Notes under the pieces: model-generated
Told to the model about the DNA's origin: nothing
The model's database searches: none
What the model saw: only the letters and a program-made list of their open reading frames with translations
Shown here: positions 1 to 14,040 of the stretch, one piece after another
How positions within the stretch are numbered: position 1 is the stretch's first letter
How the letters are laid out: each line of letters opens with the position of its first letter
Made by a program: the position numbers and the translations under genes
From: Knoxdaviesia capensis
Lineage: Eukaryota; Ascomycota; Sordariomycetes; Microascales; Gondwanamycetaceae
Length of the DNA stretch: 64,000 nt
Assembly (NCBI GenBank): GCA_001510575.1
Contig: LNGK01000004.1
Coordinates: 1,728,537-1,792,536, forward strand
Reading direction: 5' to 3'

Positions 1-2723
1 CGGCCATGCGAGCACCCATTCCTTTTCTCTCTCTGTCTGCTTCGCGGAACCGGATATTCTTCACACAGCACCACCACCACTGACAGCGCCAGAGCGGCCA
101 GCAGGTGTGTGACCATTGGAGCCAGACCCAGAACTACAGTGCTACCAGAGGAGAGAGGATGGAGAGGGAGGGCGAAAGAGAGCCAAGGAAAGGGCTTTAA
201 CACCGCAAAAAGCGATCTATGCCCAGCCGGGCCTAGCTTGGGTTCCAAAAGGTCTCTGCTCTAAAATAACCGGTGACCCGTCGCCTGTACCCGACCATAT
301 ATTTTCTGTTTCTGTTCTGGGTGGTGCACCACCACCACCCCCCCAATCGCCGGCGGCGCGGACACACAGTGTCTGTGTGGCATGGAAGTCGGCCATCGTG
401 ATATCCCATTGCGTCAGATCGGCCGTGAGGTTCTCTCTCTCACCTCGCCTGGTCCCCCCCAGTGCGCTCGGCTCGCTATGTATAGATTTCTCGTTCCGAG
501 TCCAGAATCCTGCTGGATGGACACCTTGCCGTGCTCTTCCTTCTTCATGCCCTCCCTCGGAAATGTCGTGGTTGGGTGGCAGCCCATGTGCCGCGGTCAC
601 AGGATGCAGATAAGCCTCGTCTCCCCCCTTCTCCCCCCCCCCCGGCCCATTTGCACCAGCTCCCCCAGCAGCTTCCCTTTCAAGGGCCAGCCAGATGGCA
701 TATCCCGATCCAGATTTTATCCGGGGGGTGGATGGGAGCGCAGAGTCACAACACAGGAAACAACAAGAAGAAAACGTGTGCGTGCGCGTCCCGGCTCACA
801 GCTGATCCAGCCCACGACGGCTGCCGTGTACCATCAAGGAGGCATGCCCGTGGCCACCTCGTGTCCTATTTTTTTTTTGGCGGGAGGCCGTGAGAAGCTG
901 AAGTTCAACGTTCAAGTGAAGTCGCGATCGACTTCCTCGTAACATGCAATGCCAGCCTGTCTGGACAGATACAGAGAGATAAAGCATGCCCACATCTGGG
1001 GCCATATCCTAGATCCAGCAGGGTCCAAGCCAGAATCCTACCCAACGGCAGAGAAGCAAAACCCACAGAGTAAGTTGACCATCGTCGTCGCTTTCTTGTG
1101 TAGATCGGTGGACACCAACTGGTATAAACTCAGGGAAACAGGCAGGCTGATAGCATCACGTCACGCCCAAAGGACCCTCCCCCTCCCTCTCTTTCTTCCC
1201 CAGTTGCGCCATCCATTGCAACGAGGGGATTATATGTACATTCCAGGTGATATTTTGCAATTTTGGGCGGCACCATAGAACCAAGATTAAGCACAAAGGC
1301 CACATAACTGGACCTCACCAGTGTTTTTCCCCCTCCCCCCCCCCTCCAACAATCACACGGTGGGTGGCCTGCCGGAGGCACGGGCTGGGAGTTCCCGAAT
1401 GGGGAAGCTAGGCCGGGACGAAAAGCAAAAAGAGGGACGGAATATAAGAAGAGCACCTAGACTTTCAGAGCCCGCCCCCTCGCTGTACCAGAACCACACT
1501 GGAGAACGGAGTGGTGCGCGCCACCCACTAAGAACCACCAAAGGTCGATTGCGGCACAGACTCTTGCATAAGTGGGTTCCGCTTGTTGACTTTCTCGAAA
1601 GTTAAACACTTGCTCAGCAAGGTATAAAAATGTGCTGGGTTTGTACAGTACTGTACAGGCTGGTGGTCGGGGATTCTCGCCTTCCTGGAAGTCGATCATG
1701 GAACACCACGCCCGAATCAACCAGCTGGAATAACCAGAACAAAGGAAGAAGAAGACCAAAATTAAATATTTCTTCCCGCCAAAGAGCAGAATTCCAATGG
1801 GGGGGGGGTTTTAAAGGTAAAATATTGTCAAAGTAAAATAATATCATCCCTCGTTGTCAACCCTTCACAGCAAGTGGAGAGCCAGTCCAGAATCGGAGTT
1901 GCGCCCGCTCGGAGGACAAGTCTAGTGCAGATAAGGTTGGTGTACTGTTGTCTTTCTAGCCTGACCTCTTCGTTCGCCGTGCATGGATCTCTTCAAAGCC
2001 AGACAGACCATTACATATGTACCCTCTCGTTTTCTCTCAGTTCCGTCTTTTTGGGCAGTCGTCAGATGGAAGTTGTGGAACACGAGAAGGCACAAATAAT
2101 ATGATAGAATCTCTTCTGGCCCTGGCGAAATATATCGAAACCCGGGCAGCCAGCCGCAGTGTTGGCGGGTCTTCCGTGCTTACATGTGCATGTGTAGAGC
2201 TTGTGTTTCCTTTTCCTCGGTGCATCCCTCCTTCTTCGTGCTGGTGGGTGGTCAACGCTCGCACACTGGCTCCACCGGGCTTCTTTACGACATGTCGAAG
2301 GCGGGCAAGATCGGGCAAGGTGCGGCCTGCCTAAAGCGAGCGGATCGGCGTCACCCAAGTGCGTGTAAGTGGACAAGCTAGCACCGCACGCTTCACTTCA
2401 CCAGGTTTAGGTCGAAAGCGCGAAAAGTGCCAAGTGGCTCAGAAGAAGAAGAAGAAAAAAAAATGTAATTAAAAATAAAAGGGTCACTTACACTACGCAC
2501 GACGATCGCTAAAGCAAAAATGGGTAGATTGGTGGGGACCCCGTGTACTGTACAGTATAGTACTGCTGTTCCCCTCACTTAGACCATTCTCTGTGTTGTG
2601 ACGGTATATCCGTAGAGGAGCTGCTGCTGCAAGTCCCACTCCTCTTAAAGCTGCACACGCTTGTCGTCCTGCAGCAGCTTACAGGTGAAAATACGGGACG
2701 AGAGGGGATAGGGCCAGGGAACG

Positions 2724-2732
2724 CGTGTGTGT

Positions 2733-2785
<53 letters not shown>
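2724..2785. repeat. (GT)n microsatellite
   Basis: A GT dinucleotide run of about 60 bp interrupted once by an A (GTAT), followed by a C-rich segment. It lies in the gene-free left region. Confidence 0.95.
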
Positions 2786-2786
<1 letters not shown>

Positions 2787-3794
2787 TTCCCTCCCCCCCT
2801 CTCTTGATACGGGGCTAAAGATGCGCGAGAAGCTCGAACGTCAACATATCTTTAGGTCGGGAGAGTGAGAGCAGTTGAGCAGAGGCTAGGCCCAGGTTGG
2901 ACGCCATGCAGGCAGCGCTTGATGGGGGGGGGGAGGGAGTGGAGAGGTGGGATCCTGAGAAAGCGGGAAAGAAGAAGTATATTCAAACGACGGTATCACG
3001 CCATGATAGTGGATGCAAGAAGAAGCTGATGATGATGATGATCTTGTAGACGACAGGGTGTTGTGTTTCATTTTATTCTTATTTTCATTTTCTTTCTTTC
3101 GATTTCTGTTGAGCCAGGAGAACATCGGAAGCAAATCCCATCGAAGTTGGATTCTCTCGCCGTAGTACGCTTAGGGTTAGCCGGTCCCCGATTTCACCGC
3201 ACATGCCGATAACGTGCCGCACGCGCCATGTGTGTGTTCACCTCCTGCCCTTTGCTCATGGGAAAGCGTTCCTTCCTCCGAAAGAACAAGACACATGCGC
3301 CGTGCTCGCTCTATCTCTCGAGATAGCTGACTAATAATAAAAACCCCCTGTGGGCTATCCCGCGCCTTCCGTTTGGCCTGGCCGTGTTGGTCTAGCGGCC
3401 TTGGGGTTTGGCGACTTCGTGTGCGTTGTTGTAGTGGTTGTTCTTATTGGGGAAGGTCTAATCTTGCGTGTGCACAGCAAGACGGAAGGAACGAACGACG
3501 TCGTGCTGCCTGCCTTCCTGCCTGCCTAACGGTCGTTATCAGTTAGGTCGCTCCGAGGCGGGATGTTATATGTGGCTACCGGCGATAGTGTGCCACAGTT
3601 CACCAGCCACATCATCAACGAAGTTGTGAGAGTCGGAAATGTTCGCTTTCCCGCCTCCTTTTTTTCCCGTGTGCAACGAGTATCACAAACGAAGAGAAAA
3701 TCCCCCAAAGTACCTCTTCGCTGTACCGTTACATTCGGCTATCGTTCGTTTTTCCCTTTTCAACCCTCGTCTGCTTTACCCTTGCCGCTCTTCG

Positions 3795-3834
3795 GAGAGA
3801 GAGAGAGAGAGACAGAGAGTGTGTGTGTGTGTGT
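3795..3834. repeat. Compound (GA)n-(GT)n microsatellite
   Basis: A run of GA dinucleotides, interrupted by one ACAG, passes directly into eight GT dinucleotides. Non-coding context. Confidence 0.9.
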
Positions 3835-5792
3835 CGCCTTTCTCCTCTCGCCCAGTGTGGTTTGTGCACTCCCACCCACCCCTCTTGAACTGTCTGTTCC
3901 TTATACTCAGGCTGCATAATGGCATTCTCTACGTTACTATACGCACATGTGCCCTCTCTGTGTGTTCTCTATGTATGAGAGAGTGTTGAAAAGATCAGTC
4001 CACTTCCAAATAGCCCAATCGATTCCCGGGCTCCGATTTCACAGGCCCTGGATTCCAGTTTGCAGTTCTCGTTAAAAGTTGCGAGGTTGGCGATATCCTG
4101 TAATCAATTCGTTAATCAAATCCAGAAATTGCGTCGCTTGCATATTAACTGACAACTGTGAGCTTTAGACCTCGGCTCGCACTCCTGAAGATATGACAGG
4201 AAGACGGCCTTCTTACTGACGGAGTACGTGATAACTTGCCGTGCTTTTCGCAGAGAACCACAGAAACCTCACAACTCTCTCCAACTTTTCCTTTTATTCT
4301 TATTATTTTCTTTCTTTTTGACTCTTCCACCACGGGCGAAATTCTCGGTGAAATCCAACCGACCCTGTCCAGCAACCGGGTCTTTGATTCGTCGGCCAGG
4401 CTGGAGCCCTGTCTGTTCTGGTTGACTAGGCCGGGATGGGGGTGTGCCCAGTGCATGATTAAGGCCACAGCCGAATTTTACCTGGGCTGGGGTGTGGGTG
4501 GGTGTCTGTGGGTGGGCTGGTCACCTTTTCGGTTTCTTCCTTGCCCACTGGGCTGTCGGGGCCAGGCATTATCAAAGGTAACCACTTGATGATAGATCTG
4601 GACGGGCTACGATATGTGGAGGTGTCCCACGAATGCGAGGCAACGGAATTGTACCACCCTATCGTGTCCGCGCCGCTTTGGTGACAGACCTTGGGCTGGA
4701 CTGTTGGCTCTGCTAAGACACGGGATGGTGCTTAGACTGCACAGGAGTTCCCAAGAGACCGCAGCATCGGGCAAACGTGTCTCACTCGCCTTGAGACTTT
4801 CTCTCTCCCCTTTTGTTTCATACACGAACTTACCAGTTACTAGCAATAGTCTTCCGTAGGGGAAAAAGTGTCCATTACGTGGTGGCTTTTATCATTAGAA
4901 ATCCCGGGTGGGTTGCCTTAGTCTGGCGAGCTTCTAGTGGCCGATTCACTATCAACAACACGAGGTCTGCCAAGAGGCGGAAGAAGTGAACTTGCTTACC
5001 AGGGGCGAAAGAGACTGGAAGAGAGAGGGGGCGGGCAAGATTCGGGCCAACGAAAGTCAGATGCCCCAATCACTAACGTGCAGGGAACAGCTGGCAACAA
5101 TCAAGAAACAGATTCATTCCATCGGCGTGAACTTGGCTTTTCAGAGAAAGAAAGACACAGTACAGTAAGTTCTCCAGGAAAAGAAATAGGCTTCCCCGGC
5201 TGGAAAAGTTCCAAACCCTCTTCTTCCCCAGATCCCGCCAGATACCTTCAGCCGTGGAGCTCCCCCCAAGTCCCAACTAACGGAAGCCAAATTCATCGTT
5301 ACATCGTACAGCACTGGGCGGATGGACATTGGTTTTTTTTTTCCTTCCAGTACACCTCCCCCAGCCGAAGATCTCGGAAGGCTAGGTAGGTTGGTAAGGT
5401 GTGATGTTTCGTGCGGCTGAGGAACAACCATCAGCACACTGTCTGGGACGGGGGTGTGTTCGGTTGGAAGGATTAGAACACAAAGCCCCAAAGAAACCCA
5501 GCAACCGTTGTGTGGTGGTTCTCTCTTTTTCTCTTGTTCAGGCTACCGGCCGCGCTCTGCTGTACCACATACAAAATGACAGCAAGCGGTCGGGAGAACC
5601 AACGCCATTCATTGGGTTACGCCAGATATGTCTGAACAAGATGCCGGGGGGGCGGCATGCCAGTGAAAGCGACCGGCCACGACAGCCCAGAGGTGTGAAG
5701 TTTGTGTTCACCAGCCCTAAATGGATGGACAGTGTGCTGATGTTATGCTACCATTCCCTAGAAGATAGGGCGGGTCGTAAGACTGGCGATAG

Positions 5793-5818
5793 CGAGAGAG
5801 AGAGAGAGAGAGAGAGAG
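5793..5818. repeat. (GA)n microsatellite
   Basis: An uninterrupted GA dinucleotide run of about 13 copies in non-coding DNA. Confidence 0.9.
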
Positions 5819-8800
5819 GGCCAGAACGAGGAGAGGCGAGGACAATCGGAGATGTCCAGACGGTAAGCTTCTGCTATTTTCTTTTGTTTTATATTGAATA
5901 TTTTGCGTTCTTGATCTTCTCTGATTTGAACCCCTCCTGCATTCACCCACCGTCTTGACTCTTGTTCTTTTCCTTTCCACCCAATCGGCCTCGCCTAACT
6001 CGCCGTGTCCGGGGTGGAGGGGAGCAGTGGCCACCCTGCGTGGGGCGGTTCTGGGAGGTAAAAGGTGGATCACGGTGGGCTTTTTGGTGTGCTTTCTTCG
6101 TTTTTTTCTTCTTTTTTTTTGTTTTTCCTTGATCTTGCATCCAGTCAATTTGGTACACCATCTTCTTAACATGGGCCGAGACGAAGGCTGGGAGAGGGGA
6201 AAGAACACGAAGAGGAAAGCGAGAGAGAGAAAAAAAGAACGGGGTCCTTCACGTAAGAACGAGGGTGGCTGAACTGCGCGTTTGGGGATATTCAGGTGGA
6301 AGGATTCAGCCTTTTTTTTTGGGGGCTTTAACACGTCGTTTATTCTGTTTTCTCTCAATCTTTCTCGTGTACAGCAACATTCCCCGAACGCAAAAGTGGA
6401 CGAGCGTCTTCGCCGTCAAGTGCGGAACGATGTCGTCACTGGCTGCCACGATATCACGGCCCAAGCCCTAGGCTAGGCTCGCTCACCCTCTTTTGTTTTC
6501 CCTGCAAGCGCCCACTAGCTACAGGTAGAGTTGCACCACAGATACAGTAGCACCCACCATGGCCTCCGCCCCAGGAGCCAGAAACCTTGTTGGTCTATTT
6601 TCGTGTGCTACTCTGTCCGATCCAGGAGTGGTGGTAGGAAGTGGTGACTTTTCGGTCGGGGCCTGTGACATTGGGATGTAGCATCCCGCACTACCTGGAC
6701 GTTGTGAAGCCGACGAGAAGAAAACTGTCCTGGCCAGCCATTCATCAGACTGGAGAGCCCTTTGGTGATACAGCCTGCAGAGTAACACCGACCCTAACCC
6801 TTACCCTCCAACCACCTCCAAACACCGAACCAAATATCCAAGGAAATCCGCTCGGATGCCTGCCGACCCGACAACAAGCAAGCACAAAGGAGAGAAACCG
6901 GTGAATCCCATGGCGGCTGTCGCGCGTGTTCTTTGAAATCATCTTGGAGGGGATCGGATAGGACGAGTGGCGGGTGGGTGATTGCATCCTGAAGTTGCTC
7001 GTTTGGTCCCGGGATCATGCCGCCCGTGGATCAAGTCTGAGTGGGCCAGGGCACACACACACATGCAAACGAGCAGCAGAACGGATACCACAACATATAT
7101 ACAGCACAGTGTAGTAATATCCTAGACTCACAGACTGGCTTCAACGAAGAGGTTGATTCACTGGCGGATTTCATTCCCACGAGTATCCTTTACGAGGAGG
7201 ACGAAAGAGCTGTGAAAGAAGGAGATAATCGGCTTTACTCCTTGCGGGGCGATCCAGAAAACGAGTGGGAACCCTGCAGAATGCGAAAAGAAAGAGTATC
7301 AAAAGATCACCCACCTACAAAGAGCACACATCGAGAACGAAGCGAGACCGGCGTAAAAAGACCAGAGGCAAAATCGAAGTTGACCAGCAGTGAGGCTTCA
7401 AGACGCCGACTATCATGGCGGGAAACGAAATATAAAGTCGGATGGCGAGGGAACGAAGGATGATCATATCGGAGAGCGAATGGACATCGTCGTGAGCTGG
7501 GGGACTCGCAGACTGAATACCTTGATGGGGTTCTTCTTCTCTCACATGCCCTTCAGAGGTTAGGCGTCCGATATCGCCTAAAGGAACGCGGGGGGGACTG
7601 ATGAAATGAGGGAGCGATGGAAGGCCATATGCCTTTTCTTTTCCTTTCCACAACGCCCCCCGTATTCCTCCGAACCCACCCGCCCCTCCGCTCCTCTTCC
7701 CCCCCCGCCTCCCTCTATGATGTGATTCTGGCCACCGTCACACTCCGGTCCCATTAGCCACACCACCACTCCAGACATGCTCACAGGCACACGTTATCGC
7801 CAAAGTGGTTGCGCAAGCAAACATACATAACAATGAATACAATGGACAAGGTTGTTCCCAGGGCTGGAGAAGGGATAGAAAAAGTGGGAAGACGAGCAGG
7901 GGGGGGGGAAGAAGGCAGAAAAAGAAGAAAAAAGAGGGGGAGGGCATCAGCAGAGTGGTAGGTAGGTAGGTGGGCTAGGCTTTTGCGTCTTGAAATTGCG
8001 CGTCCTGCTTATAGAACCACCGCCGCAGGTTTGCCGCGGAGTGCTGAGTGCCGCCGCCCACCTATTACGCCTACGGTATCTCCATCTCCCACTGCTCTGT
8101 CTCTTGGCTCTCGCCGGTCCGGGACCCCGAGCATCTTCGTTTATCGCGAGACAAGGCGATTTCTCTAAGAAGCACGGGGGCTTTGAACATTTCAAAAAAT
8201 CGCCAAAGTCTCTCTTTCTCGTTGTTCGCTTGTCGGTTCCCCCGCTTTTTAGCGGGAGAGAGAGGGCTGGGGGAGTTTGTTCTGTGTCGTAATCGCCGAT
8301 TCTCTCCTCGAACATCTCGTTCATCCCCTCTCCCCTCCTGACTGCTCGACCTAAAACTCCGTTCTGCCACACCATTGTTCTTCCTTGCGGGAGAGTACTG
8401 TATATGAACGTGGCTTGACTCAGTCAAACAGTAGACTTGGTCGGGCCTAACCTCGATCGAGAGGCAAAAGACATGCAAAAAAGGCCTTTTGTAGTCTTCG
8501 AATGATGCAGCACTTGCATCGAATAAGGAAGAAGGAAACATGGCCCTAACTCTTCGGCACGAGCGTGCTAATATGCTTTGGGTATGAAGGCCGGCGCCAG
8601 GGACCAGTCACCACGGGACCACCCCTAGGCCTTTGTCTCGGGCACTTGCTATACATTGTTTTAATATTTGATTTCCTGGGGCCCGGTCGGAGTGTTGTCC
8701 GATTTCTGATTGCGCTGGCAGAAGAAACTATTCCCAAAAAGACACACGTGCGCTGAGAGGGAAGTATCTGAAGAAATTAACTGCTCTGTATCAAGCACCT

Positions 8801-11800
8801 CAGAGAAACCAGAAAACTGGTGATGCAAGACCAGTATGTGGTGGCTGTCGTTGAACAGTGAACAGGCCTGCCTGGTCCAGTGGCAGATCGGCTGCAGAAG
8901 ACGGCAATTGCACCAAATGGCGTGTTCCGTTCTTTGGAAGGCTTATCCCCGAAAGGACGGTGCCGATAGAAATGGACAGACGTGGAGAATCCATGACCGA
9001 GACTGTCGTCTGCAGGCTCCTTTCTCTCCAGCTTATGTACTGTATGCAGTATGGGGTAATTCAATATCCGCCCACAGTTCAGCTATCGCGGATATTCGAC
9101 CGTACGGGACTTCCCACATGTGAGAGAGAGTGTGTTGCACCTCCACAGGAATCTCAAGACGCAATATATGGCCACTTTATGCGAGAAGCAGCATGCAGCC
9201 TTGCCTATATTTCATTTCCACCGCGAATGTTCGGTCCCCGTTAACGCAATACCGTCCCGTTGATTGCAAGCTTGAAAGAGAAAAGGAGAATGAAGCTCGG
9301 ATGTCAAGCCACAGTAATTATGCAACCACACTCTCTCTACAAGACTCCAGTATTCGTCTGCCAGCCACAGCTTGATATTTTCGGGATCGCTGCTATAGTA
9401 AAGTGGCGACGACGACGAAGACGAAGACGTCGGAGGATTTACGAGTAGATTTCAGCTTGTCAGAGAAGGCTCGCCGCCTCTGTCAGTCAGCTTCTGTATT
9501 ATTCTTCTTCTTTTTACCCGCCGCTATTTTGGGGGTTAGGGGCTGTCAAAAGTCTGGCTGGGGTTGGTTGTTTATGAGGAAAACCCTGAGAGGAGTTCTT
9601 TGAAGAGACACCAGCACGCAATCAGAGTTCGAACGCCCTTCACTGACAGTTGTTTTAACACCGCCAGATAACGAAGAACCGTTTGTTCGTGAGACGAACC
9701 CAACGTTTCAACGGAGATATCATCATTTCCTTTGGCTTTCACAGAATCGACGAGTAGCGGCGGGCACAGCAAAATAGACACCACTTACAGATAAAAAAGA
9801 ATTTCGATGTTTTGTTCATTCCTCCGAAGATGGCAGAATAATGCCTCTCGGCGCCGCCAAAATGGCGTCGATTGCGCGACAACCGCCTATAGGCCGGGGT
9901 TGTAATTAATATATGTGGCTTTCATATGGCTGGCCACCCCCTGCAGAAATACCGTTGGGGCCAGCACAGTTGCACGGGAAGACGACGGTGTTATAGGCCT
10001 GGGTGAGTGTAATCTGACCGAGATTACCCTTTTAGAAGTCAAGAATCACTAGAAAGCAGGAGGACTATGGGCACAGTAAGAAGCTACAGTATATTCATTT
10101 CCCCCTCCATCTCGCCTGTTTGGAACATATATATCGTAGCAACAGCACAACTTCTGGATGCATATTTGCGCAGATGAAGAGGCTTGCAGGTTGCACTTTA
10201 CCTAGGCTGATGCGTATCTCTTTCCCATATCGCATGTGAAGGTGGATTCACAATACATGTGGTCCCCCCGGGTTGCAACTTAATAGAGGGCGATATATAG
10301 GCACTCACGTTTGTGGTTTTGTGTGTGAGTGCAACTGGAACAGATATGTACAGTACTGTTAGTGTTACTTCTTCACACAACAGCCCATGGGGACAGGCAA
10401 CACAACTTAGACCACACCTTTTCCGCCCATGGAAATGACCTATACTGCCGCGCTGTATAGCCTTACGGGCGATAGTACGTGAGTGGTATGGCGTGCAGTA
10501 GCTAGCCCGTGGGAGATTGTCGAGATTACAACCATGGACACGTTTCTGTTCCTTCGTTGCTATTTTGTTTTATCTTTTTCTCAAGTTCCAGAAACAGAAC
10601 CGACATCAAGCCATACATGGGCCCTTTCTCTCCCGCGCCGGAGGCCGGCTATCGATGAATCCCACGCAAACAACCAGAGATGCTTCATTATCTCCAGAAA
10701 TGGAATCGCGTGGGATAGTTGGGCTGCAAGGGAATATCATGCCCGACGAGAGTGAAAATAAAAATAAGCAATTGCGTGGTGGTCTGGGCAAAGCAAGGGC
10801 GGCCTTCCATCACCACGTTGGCCCGTCCGCCCCCCCTCTTTCATCATCCGGATCCTTTCGCCTTGCTCCAATGTGAAAGGAAGGGGGGGGGGAGGAAGCC
10901 AGCCCAGACCCGTCAAAATTGCGGAGAGTGTGACAACCGAGACGGTGTGTCTGCTTTTGTGTTTTTGGCTTTTTTTTTTGCCGGCCTGCCGTAGAGTGAA
11001 AGGGGTGCTGTTGCCGACAACGGAGAGCGGAAGGGCCACAGAGCAGTCACAGCCAGACGGCCGTAGCCAACACGGAGTGCAGGATCTTGCGTTAGTGAAA
11101 AGCGGCTCCCTAGCCCCCCCTTCCATCCCTTCCATGTGTCCGTCTTTGTTTGCACACACGGGGAAAAAAAGAAAAGCCAAGCATGGAAAACAGAAGCCAA
11201 CGGGAGAAGCCTGACCGGGGGGGGAAGGACTAGCTCGGCAGCCAACGTACGATGCGGACCACGACAAAAAGACGGAAGAGGGAGAAAAGTGCCGCTTGGA
11301 GCGGAAATGTGATTTGTCTGATTACGTTCCGGCACACGGAATTGCAGGAGGATGGGGGGGGGGGACACAACCAGCATTTCACGCAAACAGATTCTGCAGG
11401 CTGTCACGCACATGGGAGGGGGGACACGCGAAGGGATTGGACGGCAAGCAGACAAAGGAAAGCAGGAAAAAAAAAAACACATCAGAAAACCGCACAATGA
11501 GGTGTGGCTCACCCAGGTCCCCACGCCGGCGTTTGTGGCCGAAAAGGGACAGTTTGGTTGAAGCGAGGTGCGGGAGTGTGAGACAGAGTGTGTGCACCAG
11601 AAGACTTACAGAATTTGAAGGGGATAAAATGATATATTCAAAAAGGCTGCGTGTGTTGGAGATGGGCTCCCTTGCATGCTGCACCACCGAACAAGAAAAG
11701 CAAACGGGGCACCCATCCGACCACTCAACTCATGCAGCACACGAGCTAGAGCGTGACAGTTGGGATATCAAAGTGCGGCACGCCCGCAGAAGCCGTATAT

Positions 11801-13950
11801 CTCTAGTGTTTTCTCGTACATGCAGTTTGATAGTGTGGTTGTGTGCGTGTCTGTCTTTTTTTTTTCTTGGTCCTGTGCGCGGCGGGCTACCGGGACTGAA
11901 CCAACGGGATGAGCCCGGCATGGGCTATGCGGTTGGGTACATCTGGGGCGAAGGATGTCTGCCGTGACGCCTGGTTTGGATAGCACTGGAGTCTGGCGCT
12001 CAGGATTGTCCCGCGGGCCCAACCGTTGATCACTCGGAAGTACGACGTTTTCTCGTGGCAGGTTCTCTGACGTTCAGGACGAACCCGGAGACGGCGAACC
12101 CACTCCGGGGCCGCCCCGGGAATGACATAAGCCCGAGCCGTGGAAGGGGCGTCGCCGGATGGCTCCTTCCCTCCCTCGGGCCACGTTTTGACTGCGGCGC
12201 CTATCTTTACTGTGGGAAGGAACGGATACAAGCATATGCGGATAAATGATTTATGTTTGCTTCTCTAAAACTTCCAACGTCACCTCGTGTGTATGTTTTA
12301 CTTGCACACCCCCATTTCGGGCGCTTTGATCTCTGGTCAGGAGCGCAAAACTTAAGCAGAAAACCAGAATATGCCTCCCCCTTGTTTTCCGATTTCCGGT
12401 GGTGTTTCGAGTGGTAAAGAAGGTTGAGGGACACAAAAGGAAAAGAAACAAAAACAACTTTAGCGATCAAAAACAGAGGAGTCGGTGAGTGGGAACTTGT
12501 TTTTTCCTCCTTAGGCCTGAGCAGAAACTCCACAATGTGGGACGAAAGAGCCCGTGCGCCTGTCAAACAAGAAGAGGAAAGGAGAGAAAAAAGAAAAAGC
12601 AACAGGTCATGATTGAGAAACGAGAACGACAGTTAGAGAGAATGAGAGACATAGGGGTAACGAGTTCATGTTCTCACTGGCTGGCTGTCGATGGTTCTGC
12701 TAGGGACGGAATCCTTGCTGAACGGCCCCGGACGGTTTAGAGCTAGCTGGACCTTTTGCAAAAGAGGCCAGCGTTTAGAGGCATATATCAGCCTGGCGTT
12801 ATAGGTTCCTCTCAGTTCGGGAACCGGCGGCCTGCCCATGACTGAAGTATCTGTAATCACTGGGCATTCGCAGGCACAGCAAGGCTAATCTATCACCTGG
12901 CTCGGTGTCCGGTAGCAGGGAGGAAAAGGCCACGGAGGGAGATAAGTGAGCAAAATAGAAGATCACCGTGGTTGTGATAGCCCACGATCGCCAGTGCACT
13001 TAGCGACCACACTGTGGCACTGATCCGCAGAGTGATGTGCTGTGCCAGAACCGTGATCCACGAGATGGTCAGTAGCTCGACCCGTGGGAAAGTCCGTGAT
13101 GCACAACGCAACAGCACCAAAATAAACTCCAGTATTGGAGATCGGGGAGTCTCAGTTGGACTGGACGGGGCGCGCTAACAGAGCAATGAGACGTCGACAC
13201 CAGACGACACCACCAAGATATGCTCGACACAGACGGGAAGATTAACGACGCGTAACTGGACGGCCAAGCACGCAGGGAAGAGTTGGTCAACAGGCTCTCG
13301 TCCCAAACAGGACTATTGCCGATGTAAAGTGGATGGGAGAACCCTGCACCGACCACGGCCAGAGATTACCACCAACTGTGCTGGTGTGGCCTCGCGTGAG
13401 ACGTACCTAAGAATGGGGCGTTACGGGGGGTGAGGGGAGCTTCTCTTGTCCGCTCGTTTCCCCTACTGGAGTCAGAGACCAAGACCAACCTTTTGACAAG
13501 CCCATCGAACAACGATCGAGCTAAGCTCCCAGAGCTAGACTTGTCTAAGAAATGCGAACGACTACCCACACAAGCCAGGGGGGACCCTATCCAAATTTCG
13601 GGCCAATATGTCAGGCTGATATAGCCCTATAGCGGTGATGGGGGACGTTGTATTCTTTTTTTATGGGGGGAACAACCCGGGGGGTTTTATTTTGTTCGTT
13701 TCCGTTTCCCTGTGGGCTCTCTCTCCCCTGGACGAGAGATTCAGTGAGTGAGTGACATGGTGGATTTTTGTCTTATAACACACGACGGTTCAGGAACAGC
13801 CCCTGGTTACGACAGAGGGTGAGACGGAAAGAGAGACAAACTGTTGTGATATCAGGTGGTAGTGAAGAAGAAGCCTGTCGTCGAGACCGGGTTTTGGGAT
13901 GTTCAGATGTCTGGCCTGTTGACTTCGTGTCTTTTATTCTATTCTATTTT

Positions 13951-14040
13951 ATTTTGTTTTATTTTGTTTTATTTTGTTTTATTTTGTTTTATTTTGTTTT
14001 ATTTTGTTTTATTTTGTTTTATTTTGTTTTATTTTGTTTT
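13951..14040. repeat. Decamer minisatellite ATTTTGTTTT
   Basis: Nine perfect head-to-tail copies of the 10-bp unit ATTTTGTTTT, preceded by diverged T-rich copies from about 13931 and ending in a poly-T. All strong bases sit on one strand as G, so the tract is strongly strand-asymmetric. No gene overlaps it. Confidence 0.95.

Noticed and set aside
5717..6358. A 213-codon minus-strand frame
   Set aside because: Ser/Leu repeats come from the GA microsatellite and Lys runs from poly-A. No recognisable protein features.
11296..11967. A 223-codon plus-strand frame in the desert
   Set aside because: Low-complexity basic sequence with Lys and Gly runs from poly-A and poly-G tracts. No domain, no codon bias like the real genes, and overlapped by equally long frames on the other strand.
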